A DNA stretch of 64,000 bases, taken from Bacillus sp. ISL-7 (GTDB taxonomy: Bacteria > Bacillota > Bacilli > Bacillales_B > DSM-18226). The translations under genes and the position numbers were made by a program. The stretch lies in contig NZ_JAGGQW010000034.1 of NCBI RefSeq assembly GCF_018613065.1, forward strand, positions 186,001-250,000. The letters are read 5' to 3'. The notes below the pieces were generated by a model. That model did no database searches. It worked only from the letters and a program-made list of their open reading frames with translations, and was not told where the DNA came from. This document shows, in pieces, positions 16,912-25,400 of the stretch. Every line of letters starts with the position of its first letter. The stretch's first letter is position 1.

Positions 16912-18765
16912 TTGAGTAACTTAGCCCAATCATATAAACCTAACTCCACAGAAGATAGAAATAAAAAAATCCTTTCAACTTCTGCTGCTTTTGGACTCCT
17001 AAGGAAAGGATTAATAGAGAATCTAGGGACTAAAAGAGCAAAAGGGTTTCTACTTCGTTATGGTTGGAATTTAGGTGTTAGTGATGCAGAAGAAGCAATG
17101 AAAACAAGTTCATCGATCAATGACCTTCTTAATCAAGCATCGATTCTTCATTTAAACACGGGACATTTTAGAGACATGAAGTCCGAAAGAATAATCGAAA
17201 TGAGTGATTCAGAAACCATTAAATCGATCCTTGGCAAAGGAAAATGGATTGACTCATTTGAAGCAATGGAGCATATCAAGCACCATGGCCAATCAGAAGC
17301 ACCGGTATGTCATACCTTGACAGGATATGCAAGCGGTTATATGTCAACTGTCTGCAGGAAGAGTGTCATTGTTAAGGAAATTAGCTGTATTGCTATGGGA
17401 GATGCTGAATGCTGCTTCGAAGCAAGACTGCAAGAGGATTGGGGAAATGAAATTCAAGAGGAACTTAAATTCTATCATGAAAGTAATATCATTGATGAAC
17501 TGGAGTATACTTATGAGCAATTGTTAGAGCAGAGGAATTTTATCGAAACCGTATCTAAATTTCATAAAAAATTAACGGAAAGTGTTTCGAATGGAAGCAA
17601 TCTTCAGGATATTGCTGATAGCACGTTTAAATTATTGAGAATCCCAATTTCTATTGAAGATTTAAGCTTCCAAAAAATTGTTTACTCAGGGCTGGAAGAA
17701 GAGCAATATATTAGTCTTAATAACAACCTAAAAGAGAATTTAATTCGAAAAAATAGAAATAATCACAACCTGCTGCCATTATTTAATGAAACGACTAGAA
17801 TAAAGACAGAAAATCAGGAACGTTTGATTACCCCTATTATTGTCCAAAAAAAAGTAATCGGATATTGTACCTTTTTTTATATAAATGAACTAGGGAAAAG
17901 CGCGGAAACGGATGTTATGTTTATTGAGAGGGTTGCCAATGCCGCCTCATTGTACCTTTTAAACGAAAAAACAAGTTTTGAAGCAGTTGAAAAAATGAAG
18001 GGGTATTTTTTAGAACAAATCCTTAAGGGGCAATTTTCCTCCAAGGAGGAAATTATCAAGCGTGGCCGGCATATGGGCCTTAACCTTGAGAACCCTTTTT
18101 ATATTGCCGCAATTGATTATAATGAAAAGGGAAAGACAACCCAGAATAGCTTTGATCACTATGACCGAATATTAGAGACCATTGCCAAGTATCTCGATAT
18201 CCAAGGATATAAAGCGTTAATTGGTCAGTATGAGGGTCAGATTATAATGCTCATACCCAAAACAGCAAATATTATCGCTATAATGGAAAAAATCCTGAAA
18301 CATATTGAAACAACGTATTCATCTTATCAATATAAAGTCGGGATAAGCGATAAATCCGAGGATATTGAGAGTATATTGGATTATTTCGAAGAGGCATTAA
18401 TTGCCTTACGGATGTCCACAGATAAAAAAATTAATGGTTTTAAAGATCTTGGGATAGTTGGTGTCCTAATAAATTCAAAAAATGTAAACGGGATTAGGAA
18501 AATTGCAAAACAAGAATTAGGACCACTATATAAATTAAATGATGTGAAACAAAAAGAGTTACTGAAAACACTCTATGTCTTTTTATCCAATGGTGGAAAA
18601 CTTCAGCAGACGATGGATGATCTTTCCTTATCTATGAGTGGTCTAATGTATCGAATCAATAAGATTGAAACGCTCATCAATAAAGATTTGCGGGATTCTT
18701 CCCAAAGCTATCAGCTCTTGCTAATTCTTGACTCACTGATGGCATTGGGAGAGTTAAAAATATAA
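16912..18765 (+). CDS. Aromatic-responsive transcription activator: XylR_N, V4R and PucR-type HTH domains
   Basis: A 617-residue regulator. Residues about 20-110 resemble the XylR/DmpR N-terminal sensor. Residues about 125-180 form a V4R domain with Cys133, Cys148, Cys159, Cys167 and Cys168 (TVCRKS, GDAECCF). A linker or GAF-like region follows. The C-terminus (KTLYVFLSNGGKLQQTMDDLSLSMSGLMYRINKI) is the PucR/CdaR-type helix-turn-helix. There is no AAA+ sigma-54 domain, so it would act on ordinary SigA promoters. TTG start after GAGAGGGGG. The V4R sensor normally binds phenolic or other aromatic effectors. It lies just before the first of three conserved promoter elements and is the best candidate to bind them. 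Confidence 0.85.
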   Translation: MSNLAQSYKPNSTEDRNKKILSTSAAFGLLRKGLIENLGTKRAKGFLLRYGWNLGVSDAEEAMKTSSSINDLLNQASILHLNTGHFRDMKSERIIEMSDSETIKSILGKGKWIDSFEAMEHIKHHGQSEAPVCHTLTGYASGYMSTVCRKSVIVKEISCIAMGDAECCFEARLQEDWGNEIQEELKFYHESNIIDELEYTYEQLLEQRNFIETVSKFHKKLTESVSNGSNLQDIADSTFKLLRIPISIEDLSFQKIVYSGLEEEQYISLNNNLKENLIRKNRNNHNLLPLFNETTRIKTENQERLITPIIVQKKVIGYCTFFYINELGKSAETDVMFIERVANAASLYLLNEKTSFEAVEKMKGYFLEQILKGQFSSKEEIIKRGRHMGLNLENPFYIAAIDYNEKGKTTQNSFDHYDRILETIAKYLDIQGYKALIGQYEGQIIMLIPKTANIIAIMEKILKHIETTYSSYQYKVGISDKSEDIESILDYFEEALIALRMSTDKKINGFKDLGIVGVLINSKNVNGIRKIAKQELGPLYKLNDVKQKELLKTLYVFLSNGGKLQQTMDDLSLSMSGLMYRINKIETLINKDLRDSSQSYQLLLILDSLMALGELKI

Positions 18766-18818
18766 ACAACTAAGGGCAGTCCTAATCGGATTGCTCTTAT
18801 TTATGGAGTTCATCATTG

Positions 18819-18903
18819 GATAAAAACCAACAAAAACAACTTGAAAATAGCGTAAATTCCAACAGTTTTTACTCTAGATACAATATACAGAATTTTCTAA
18901 AAT
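18819..18903 (+). promoter_or_regulatory. Conserved activator-type promoter element, copy A
   Basis: An 85-base element shared with 20272-20355 and 25241-25325. It starts GATAAAAACCAAC, continues through an A-rich block and TTTTTACTCTAGATA, and ends GAATTTTCTAAAAT. Read as a promoter it has a poor -35 (TAGATA, 18875-18880), a 17-base spacer and a good -10 (TAAAAT, 18898-18903). The long conserved stretch upstream of the -35 looks like an activator-binding region. It drives the MFS gene at 18955. Confidence 0.7.
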
Positions 18904-18954
18904 GTAAAAATGTAGGCACTTTCAAATGCAAGCTATTTATAGGGAGGAATTAAT

Positions 18955-20271
18955 TTGAATCAAGGACAATCTATTAATCTGATTGAAAAAAGCACGGTGA
19001 AGAAAACAATGAAGAGAATTTTACCATTTATTTTGCTTTTGTATGTGGTTGCCTTTTTAGACCGAGTCAATATGGGTTATGCAGCCTTACAGATGAATGC
19101 GGATTTGTCATTAACAGCTGAGGTATTTGGCTTGTTGTCTGGTTTATTTTTTATCAGTTATTTCCTCTTTGAAGTTCCTAGTAATATGATTTTGAATAAG
19201 GTGGGGGCACGGTTGTGGATTGCCCGTATTATGATTACTTGGGGAATTGTCGTTGTGTTACAAGGCTTTATCCAATCAGCAACCCACTTATATATATTAC
19301 GCTTTTTACTGGGTGCAGCTGAAGCGGGATTTGTCCCAGGGATCATACTATATTTAACTTATTGGTTCAGGGTACGTGAACGCGGGAAAGCAACAGCGCT
19401 CTTTTTTGTTGCCTTGCCATTAAGTGCGTTGATCGGTGCTCCGTTGTCTACATGGATTATGGATACAATCACATGGAGTGGTTTAGCGGGTTGGAGATGG
19501 ATGTTTATCTTAGAAGGCATACCAGCTGTTCTTTTAGGTATTGTCGTTATGTTTTATTTGACCAATAAACCTGCTAACGCAAAATGGTTAACGGCAGAAG
19601 AAAAAACCTGGCTTGAGGGAGAATTAGCCAAGGAACGAAAATTAAGTGCCAAGTTAAATAAAACCTCCCATCTCGGCATGTTGAAAGAGTCAAAATTGTG
19701 GAAATTAGCTATATTTAATATCGCTGGTTTTATCGCAGTAAATGCACTTTCCTATTGGATGCCAACCATTATTAAATCTTTGTCTTCATCTTCAACGACG
19801 AACTTACAAATTGGCTGGTTAGCGATGATTCCATCGATTGTTGCGATTCCGTCGATTCTTTTTACGGGATGGAATGCAGATCGAACGAACTCACACAAAT
19901 TGCATTTAGGAGCAAGTGTGTTTATTGCCATGGTTGGATTCATTGGCTGTGCATTTGTATCAAGCGTTCCACTTATGGTCTTAATGCTCTCCATTACTTC
20001 CGCTGGTTTATATGGTATATCAGGTACTTTTTATGCATATATCACATTCTTCTTCTCTGAATCTACTGCACCTGTTGGCATTGCTTTAGTAAGCACTCTT
20101 TCCTCATTAGGCGGTTTCGTTGGTCCATATATAATGGGTGTTTTCAATTTTAATCAAGCGATGTTTATCATAGCTGGATTCCTGCTTATCAGTTTAATCA
20201 CACTCACAACACTTAAATTAGCGAAGAAAGATCAGAATGAAATGGAAGACAAAATAGTCGTAGAAATATAA
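18955..20271 (+). CDS. MFS permease, anion:cation symporter (ACS) family
   Basis: A 438-residue major facilitator with 12 expected membrane segments. The start (RILPFILLLYVVAFLDRVNMGYA), FEVPSNMILNKVGARLWIARIM and LRFLLGAAEAGFVPG are hallmarks of the ACS family, which includes permeases for hydroxyphenylacetate, phthalate, glucarate and other organic anions. H+ symport of an aromatic or carboxylate compound is therefore likely. TTG start after AGGGAGGAAT. It stands alone between two copies of the conserved promoter element, placing it under the same control as the ring-cleavage genes that follow. Confidence 0.9.
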   Translation: MNQGQSINLIEKSTVKKTMKRILPFILLLYVVAFLDRVNMGYAALQMNADLSLTAEVFGLLSGLFFISYFLFEVPSNMILNKVGARLWIARIMITWGIVVVLQGFIQSATHLYILRFLLGAAEAGFVPGIILYLTYWFRVRERGKATALFFVALPLSALIGAPLSTWIMDTITWSGLAGWRWMFILEGIPAVLLGIVVMFYLTNKPANAKWLTAEEKTWLEGELAKERKLSAKLNKTSHLGMLKESKLWKLAIFNIAGFIAVNALSYWMPTIIKSLSSSSTTNLQIGWLAMIPSIVAIPSILFTGWNADRTNSHKLHLGASVFIAMVGFIGCAFVSSVPLMVLMLSITSAGLYGISGTFYAYITFFFSESTAPVGIALVSTLSSLGGFVGPYIMGVFNFNQAMFIIAGFLLISLITLTTLKLAKKDQNEMEDKIVVEI

Positions 20272-20355
20272 TTAAAAACCAATAAAAACTATCTAAAAAT
20301 AGTAGGAAGTCAAATGATTTTTTCTCTAGATTAAAATTATTGAATTTTCTAAAAT
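20272..20355 (+). promoter_or_regulatory. Conserved activator-type promoter element, copy B
   Basis: Starts directly after the MFS stop codon with TTAAAAACCAATAAAAAC, then TTTTTTCTCTAGATT and TGAATTTTCTAAAAT. Poor -35 TAGATT (20327-20332), 17-base spacer, -10 TAAAAT (20350-20355), with the same geometry as copies A and C. It drives the hydrolase-dioxygenase pair. Confidence 0.7.
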
Positions 20356-20448
20356 TTAGATAGGGTTAAAATATTAAAAGATGAAAAGGGTTACATTCTA
20401 TTGGATGTTCCCATGATTGTTTTTTTACAGAAGGAGGAGAAATTCAAA

Positions 20449-21288
20449 ATGGCAAACATTACTCAACAATTAGTTAAAACGGATAACTTTGAAACATTTG
20501 TTAATCGCTCGGGTGAGGGGAATTCTGAAACGATATTATTCTTACATGGCTCAGGCCCAGGTGTTTTCGCATGGGCTAACTGGCGATACGCATTAAATGC
20601 ATGCGGTGAAACATATGACTGTATTGCTCCAGACCTGCTTGGCTTCGGACAGAGTGGACATCCTGAGTCAACTCCAAAGAACAGACAGGGATGGATGGAC
20701 CTTTGGGTAAATCAGCTGATTGAACTGCTGGATCGCTACGGTATACAAAAGGCTCACGTGGTTGGAAATTCGTTAGGCTGTTCCATTGCATTGGAACTAT
20801 TACTAGAATATCCTGAACGTTTTGGCCGGGTTGTCTTAATGGGACCTGGAGGGACACCGAATACAAAGCTTAGTCCTGAACTAGCTCGGGCAAAGGGCTT
20901 CTACGACAATCCATCCGAAAAGAAAATGCGTCAAATTATGGGCTGGTTCGTGTATGATGTGGAAAAACTTGCCTCAGAAATTGACTCACTTGCTGCTACT
21001 CGATATGAGACAGCGATGCGTCCGGAAATACATCTTTCCAACGAATCCATCTTTGCAACAGCAGCTGTCCCTGTGCCAGTAACAGCACTTAAACGGATCC
21101 AAAACCCAATCTTACTTGTTCATGGACGTGATGACATGGTTTGCTCAGTTGAATCTAGCTATTACCTACTCTCACATCTCCAGAATGTTCAATTGCATGT
21201 ATACGGTCAATGCGGCCACTGGACGCAAATTGAGAACCAAGAAAGTTTTAATAATTTAATTCAAAACTATTTCTCTAGCACAATCTAA
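20449..21288 (+). CDS. Alpha/beta hydrolase, probable meta-cleavage-product C-C hydrolase (copy 2)
   Basis: A 279-residue paralogue of the hydrolase at 10501. It shows HGSGPG, GNSLGC around the nucleophile Ser (Cys replaces the usual second Gly), HGRDDMV with the acidic residue and CGHWTQIEN with the catalytic His. ATG 20449 has a strong AAGGAGGAG; TTG 20401 upstream lacks one. It lies 26 bases before the second extradiol dioxygenase, so the two probably act on consecutive steps: ring opening, then C-C cleavage of the product. Confidence 0.87.
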   Translation: MANITQQLVKTDNFETFVNRSGEGNSETILFLHGSGPGVFAWANWRYALNACGETYDCIAPDLLGFGQSGHPESTPKNRQGWMDLWVNQLIELLDRYGIQKAHVVGNSLGCSIALELLLEYPERFGRVVLMGPGGTPNTKLSPELARAKGFYDNPSEKKMRQIMGWFVYDVEKLASEIDSLAATRYETAMRPEIHLSNESIFATAAVPVPVTALKRIQNPILLVHGRDDMVCSVESSYYLLSHLQNVQLHVYGQCGHWTQIENQESFNNLIQNYFSSTI

Positions 21289-21314
21289 AAAACATTAGGA
21301 GCGGAGGTATAAAG

Positions 21315-22268
21315 ATGACTTTACCAGAGATTGCAAAGTTAGGACATGTAGCACTCGTCACACCGGATTTGGAAAAATCATTATGGTTTTTCAGGGATGT
21401 CATTGGATTAGAAGTAACAGAAGAAAAAAACGGAACCTATTACTTATGTGCATGGGGCGACTTTGAACATCATTCCCTCTCATTAACTGCAGGAGAGAAA
21501 GGGTACGTTGATCATATTGGATGGAGAACGAAACGACCGGAAGATGTGGAAGGATTTGCCCAGCTGCTTGAAAAAGCCGGAACAGAGGTTAACTGGATTG
21601 AAGCGGGCGAAGAAGCCGGACAAGGAAGGGCGATCCGCTTTAAACTGCCAAGCCAGCATTCTTTTGAAATTTACTATGATGTAGAAAAACCTAAAGCAGA
21701 TGAAAAAAGACGTTCTGTCTTAAAAAATCAAACGTACAAAGCATGGGCGCGCGGCTGCTCTCCAAGGCGATTTGACCATGTAAATATTGCTACTTCCATG
21801 GATGTCGGTGAAATACTCGATTACTTAGGCAGCCAATTAGGGTTTAAGCTACGTGAATATGTGAAATACCATAAAACAACGACTGTCGCAGGCTGGATGA
21901 GCGTTACTCCTTTAGTGCACGATATTGCAGTTATTTCAAGACCGCAAGCAGAAACACCGAACCAGCTTCATCACATTTCCTATTGGCACGATAATGCCCA
22001 AGATATTCTAAGGGCTGCTGATATTCTTGCAGAAGAAGGCATTAAATTCATTGGTCCTGGTAAACATGGGGTATCTCAAGCGTTTTATCTCTATGTATGT
22101 GACCCTGGCAGCGGCTGCCGTGTGGAATTATTTAGCGGATCCTATTTAATTTTTGAACCAGACTGGGAACCGGTCGAGTGGACGGAGGAAGAGCACTCGA
22201 TTGCTAACACCTATTGGGGAGAAACCGTAAGCGATAAGGAACTGAATAAACCAACGATCGAAGCGTGA
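21315..22268 (+). CDS. Extradiol (meta-cleavage) ring dioxygenase, VOC type I (copy 2)
   Basis: A 317-residue extradiol dioxygenase, collinear with copy 1 along its whole length. Metal ligand positions are conserved: His155 in RRFDHVN, the His of LHHISYW and the Glu of RVELF. GPGKHG and IFEPDWEP are also shared. Differences cluster in the second domain (KYHKTTTVAGW against QAPDESLIGAW), where the substrate ring binds, suggesting that the two copies accept different catechols. GGAGCGGAGG precedes the ATG. Confidence 0.92.
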   Translation: MTLPEIAKLGHVALVTPDLEKSLWFFRDVIGLEVTEEKNGTYYLCAWGDFEHHSLSLTAGEKGYVDHIGWRTKRPEDVEGFAQLLEKAGTEVNWIEAGEEAGQGRAIRFKLPSQHSFEIYYDVEKPKADEKRRSVLKNQTYKAWARGCSPRRFDHVNIATSMDVGEILDYLGSQLGFKLREYVKYHKTTTVAGWMSVTPLVHDIAVISRPQAETPNQLHHISYWHDNAQDILRAADILAEEGIKFIGPGKHGVSQAFYLYVCDPGSGCRVELFSGSYLIFEPDWEPVEWTEEEHSIANTYWGETVSDKELNKPTIEA

Positions 22269-22273
22269 TGTAT

Positions 22274-22310
22274 AAGCTGACTCAGGAAATAGCTTGAGTC
22301 AGCTTTTTTG
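22274..22310 (+). terminator. Intra-operon Rho-independent terminator
   Basis: AAGCTGACTCA (22274-22284) pairs perfectly with TGAGTCAGCTT (22295-22305), followed by a T run. The next gene's ribosome binding site (GCGAGGGA) begins right after it, with no room for a promoter of its own, so this looks like a partial terminator or attenuator that lowers expression of the flavoprotein gene. Confidence 0.8.
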
Positions 22311-22328
22311 AAAGCGAGGGACAGTCTT

Positions 22329-23834
22329 ATGAAGGAAAACAAAATCTATGAAACTGATATTGTTGTAGTAGGGGCAGGGAATGCAGCAATGTGTGCTGCA
22401 ATAGCTGCACGGGAAAATGGTGTCAATGTCATTGTGCTTGAAAAAGCTCCAGAGGTTGAAAAAGGGGGCAATAGCACCTTTACCCATGGCTCTATTCGTT
22501 TTGCATACAAGGATGTCAATGAGTTAAAGCAAATTATGCCTGACCTTACACAGGAAGATATAGACATGACAGATTTTGGTTCCTATACGGAGGAAGAATT
22601 TTTTGATGATATGTGCCGTATAACGGAATATCGTACCGACCCAGAGCTTGCTTCCCTCTTAACAAGTAAAAGCTTTGAAACGATGAAATGGATGCAGTCC
22701 CATAAAGTCAGGTGGGTGCCGATTTACGGTCGCCAAGCCTTTAAAGTGGATGGCATCTTTAAATTTTGGGGCGGAATGATTGTTGAATCTGTTGGTGGAG
22801 GTCCAGGGTTAGTCGGTGCACTCCACGAGGAAGCTGAACATTTAGGTGTTCAAGTATTATTTAATGCGATGGCGACCGAACTCATTCACGATGATGATGG
22901 AGTACATGGGGTCGTTTTTAAGCATAATGGACAAACAACAGAAGTCCATGCGAAAGCGGTTATCTTAGCATCTGGGGGTTTTCATGCCAACCCGGAAATG
23001 AGAACTCGATACTTAGGTCCCAATTGGGATTTAGCTAAAGCAAGAGGGAGCCGCTTTAATACCGGCGAGGGCATTCAAATGGCGCTAAATATTGGAGCTC
23101 TTGCAGCTGGAAACTGGTCAGGCTGTCATTCAGTTGGCGGAGATCGTTATTTACCTGAATTTACAGAAGGGTTCCAAAAACTCAGCTATCCGTTTGGAGT
23201 TCTAGTAAACGCCGAAGGAAAACGGTTTGTCGACGAAGGGGCTGACTTTCGCAATTATACCTATGCGAGATATGGGAAATTGATCCTCAAGCAGCCAGGA
23301 CAATTTGCATGGCAGATATTCGATGCTAAAGTAGCCGGGCTTCTACGCGACGAATATCGGGGAAGAAAGGTAACAAAGGTGAAAGCGAATACCTTAGAAG
23401 AATTGGCTGATAAGCTTGACGGTGTGGATCAGGAAGGTTTTTTAAAGACGATAGAGGAATACAATGAGGCTGTCCGTAAAGATATACCATTCAACCCCAA
23501 TATTAAGGATGGCCGTTGTACAGATGGGATAGCGGTAAGAAAATCCAATTGGGCAAATACCCTGGATCAAGGTCCATTTGAAGCATATGCCGTTACGTGC
23601 GGGATTACCTTTACTTTTGGCGGCTTGAAAATAAACACCAATACGGAAGTGCAAGACGTATTATCACAATCGATTCCAGGGTTATATGCTGCTGGGGAAC
23701 TGGTAGGCGGCCTATTCTACTTTAACTACCCTGGTGGTGCTGGATTAATGGCAGGGTCGGTTTTTGGCAAAATTGCCGGTGAAAATGCCTCACGCTTTAT
23801 TTCCCAAGTGAAAGAAAAAGAGGAGATGTTTTGA
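22329..23834 (+). CDS. FAD_binding_2 family dehydrogenase, tricarballylate dehydrogenase (TcuA)-like (1)
   Basis: A 501-residue flavoprotein of the fumarate reductase/succinate dehydrogenase/3-ketosteroid dehydrogenase superfamily. The N-terminal DIVVVGAGNAAMCAA is the FAD dinucleotide fold. GGNSTFTHGSIRFA, AVILASGGF, NAEGKRFVDEGADF and GLYAAGELVGGLFYFNYPGGAGLMAG are conserved flavin and active-site regions. TcuA is the closest named family by motif, but the superfamily desaturates many substrates, including steroid rings. ATG 22329 is used; TTG 22308 overlaps the terminator hairpin. It is transcribed with the hydrolase-dioxygenase pair through a hairpin. Confidence 0.8.
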   Translation: MKENKIYETDIVVVGAGNAAMCAAIAARENGVNVIVLEKAPEVEKGGNSTFTHGSIRFAYKDVNELKQIMPDLTQEDIDMTDFGSYTEEEFFDDMCRITEYRTDPELASLLTSKSFETMKWMQSHKVRWVPIYGRQAFKVDGIFKFWGGMIVESVGGGPGLVGALHEEAEHLGVQVLFNAMATELIHDDDGVHGVVFKHNGQTTEVHAKAVILASGGFHANPEMRTRYLGPNWDLAKARGSRFNTGEGIQMALNIGALAAGNWSGCHSVGGDRYLPEFTEGFQKLSYPFGVLVNAEGKRFVDEGADFRNYTYARYGKLILKQPGQFAWQIFDAKVAGLLRDEYRGRKVTKVKANTLEELADKLDGVDQEGFLKTIEEYNEAVRKDIPFNPNIKDGRCTDGIAVRKSNWANTLDQGPFEAYAVTCGITFTFGGLKINTNTEVQDVLSQSIPGLYAAGELVGGLFYFNYPGGAGLMAGSVFGKIAGENASRFISQVKEKEEMF

Positions 23835-23961
23835 AGGTATAAATAGGGGAGATATAAAAATATATAAAAAATTGAAAAACTAGGATTTTTTACTATTTAG
23901 GTAGATCAATTTATATTCATTAAAATAAACGTGTTGATAAAATGAAAAAGGGGTGCAAAAT

Positions 23962-25134
23962 ATGGTAAGCAAAGTATTGGATGAAAACAAGGCTGATTTG
24001 AACCTGTTATTAAAAGGGGCAGAAAAGGTTGGGAAAATTGCCGAATCGGAAGCACTAGAAGCAGACCAAAACAAAACGGTTTCAAAAAATGTCATTGATG
24101 CGATAAAAGAGGCAAGATTATCTAAGTTGTTACTGCCAAAAAAATATGGTGAGCCACAAGTAGATTTAAGAGAATATTCCCAGATTATTCGAACAGTTGG
24201 AAAATATAATACTTCTGCTGCTTGGTTAACCTTTCTATATTCCATTCATAATAGTTTAGTAGCATTTATGACGAAAGAGGGAGCAGAAGAAGTGATAAAT
24301 CAAGGAGGATTAATTGCCGATATTTTTGCTCCTATAGGGAAAGTGGAAAAGGATGGGGACGGTTTTCGGATTACAGGTAAGTATAGTTTTGTAAGCGGAA
24401 TCTTATATAGTGACTGGGTGGCTCTTGCAGTGAAAATGAAACTGGGTGACAGTGAAGAGACTGAACTATGCATGCTAAATATACCGATATCTGATGTGGA
24501 AATAGTAGAAAATTGGGATACGTTAGGACTAAGAGGTACGGGAAGCAACCAGGTCATTGTCGATAATGTCTATGTTCCAAAGCATCATCTAATACGGCTT
24601 ACGGTTGCCGATCGTACTGGCAGACCGCCACAGGGTTATGATAAAGACTATCCTCTTTATGATGTTCCATTTTACTCATCCTTTTGTGTCGGATTCCCAA
24701 TGGTTGCATTGGGTGGTGCTGAGCGCCTACTGCAGGAATATAAGAACCGTACGGAAAAGCGGGTACGAATGGGAGGAAACTCCGCTAAAGATTCCCGTCA
24801 TCAGGGAGTATTGGCTGAATTAACAATAAAATATTATGAATCAGAAGGTCTACTAGACAAATATATTTCTTTATTGGAAAACTATGAAATGGGAAAAGAA
24901 GATAAGCGTGGTGAATTCGCTGCGATAAGGGCAAAAATCACAAAGAACGTAACGGATATTGCGGTAAAGGTTTTATTGACACTTGGCGGATTTTCCATGT
25001 TTAAAGGAGATCCAATTGAAATATTCGTACGCGATCTTTTGGCAGTATGCACCCATCGATCCAATCTTTATGAAGACTCGGTTGAAGCGTTTGGAAAGAC
25101 ACAATTTGGCTTTGAAGCTTCGATTAATGGGTAA
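23962..25134 (+). CDS. Acyl-CoA-dehydrogenase-fold flavoenzyme, probable monooxygenase (copy 2, divergent)
   Basis: A 390-residue member of the acyl-CoA dehydrogenase superfamily. LLLPKKYGEPQVDLREYSQIIRTVG, FVSGILYSDWVALAV, NWDTLGLRGTGS and VYVPKHHLI align with the HsaA-like proteins at 12197 and 25401, but it is clearly more divergent. It may be the oxygenase for a different phenol. A 127-base gap and a weak relative of the conserved promoter precede it. A strong terminator follows, so it may be its own unit. ATG 23962 follows AAAGGGGTG. Confidence 0.75.
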   Translation: MVSKVLDENKADLNLLLKGAEKVGKIAESEALEADQNKTVSKNVIDAIKEARLSKLLLPKKYGEPQVDLREYSQIIRTVGKYNTSAAWLTFLYSIHNSLVAFMTKEGAEEVINQGGLIADIFAPIGKVEKDGDGFRITGKYSFVSGILYSDWVALAVKMKLGDSEETELCMLNIPISDVEIVENWDTLGLRGTGSNQVIVDNVYVPKHHLIRLTVADRTGRPPQGYDKDYPLYDVPFYSSFCVGFPMVALGGAERLLQEYKNRTEKRVRMGGNSAKDSRHQGVLAELTIKYYESEGLLDKYISLLENYEMGKEDKRGEFAAIRAKITKNVTDIAVKVLLTLGGFSMFKGDPIEIFVRDLLAVCTHRSNLYEDSVEAFGKTQFGFEASING

Positions 25135-25149
25135 TAAGGTAACAACATC

Positions 25150-25190
25150 ATAAAAAAGCACCTAAAACTCTTTTTAGGTGCTTTTTTATG
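25150..25190. terminator. Bidirectional terminator
   Basis: An 18-bp inverted repeat (25150-25167 against 25172-25189, core GCACCTAAAA) with A and T runs. It ends the second catabolic unit before promoter element C. Confidence 0.88.
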
Positions 25191-25240
25191 GATTTAAAAT
25201 GTAAAAAAGTTATTAAATGTGTAAATTAAATACCTCTTTA

Positions 25241-25325
25241 GATAAAAACCAATAATAATTATCTAAAAACTACGTTAACTCAAACGATTTTTACTCTAGA
25301 TTGAAGTTGCTGAATTTTCTAAAAT
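25241..25325 (+). promoter_or_regulatory. Conserved activator-type promoter element, copy C
   Basis: GATAAAAACCAATAATAA, then TTTTTACTCTAGATT and TGAATTTTCTAAAAT. -35 TAGATT (25297-25302), 17-base spacer, -10 TAAAAT (25320-25325). Copies A, B and C keep the same length and register. It drives the long operon that starts at 25401. Confidence 0.7.
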
Positions 25326-25400
25326 TACCTTATGAAACAAACTACACTTAAAAAATAACTAAAATAGATGACCAAATTAAATTGGAAAGGAAGAGATGCA

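Noticed and set aside
23847..23930. A possible fourth copy of the conserved promoter element upstream of 23962
   Set aside because: It shares TTTTTTACT, TAGAT and TTAAAAT, but the spacing between them is different (13 rather than 17 bases), so it is not the same element.
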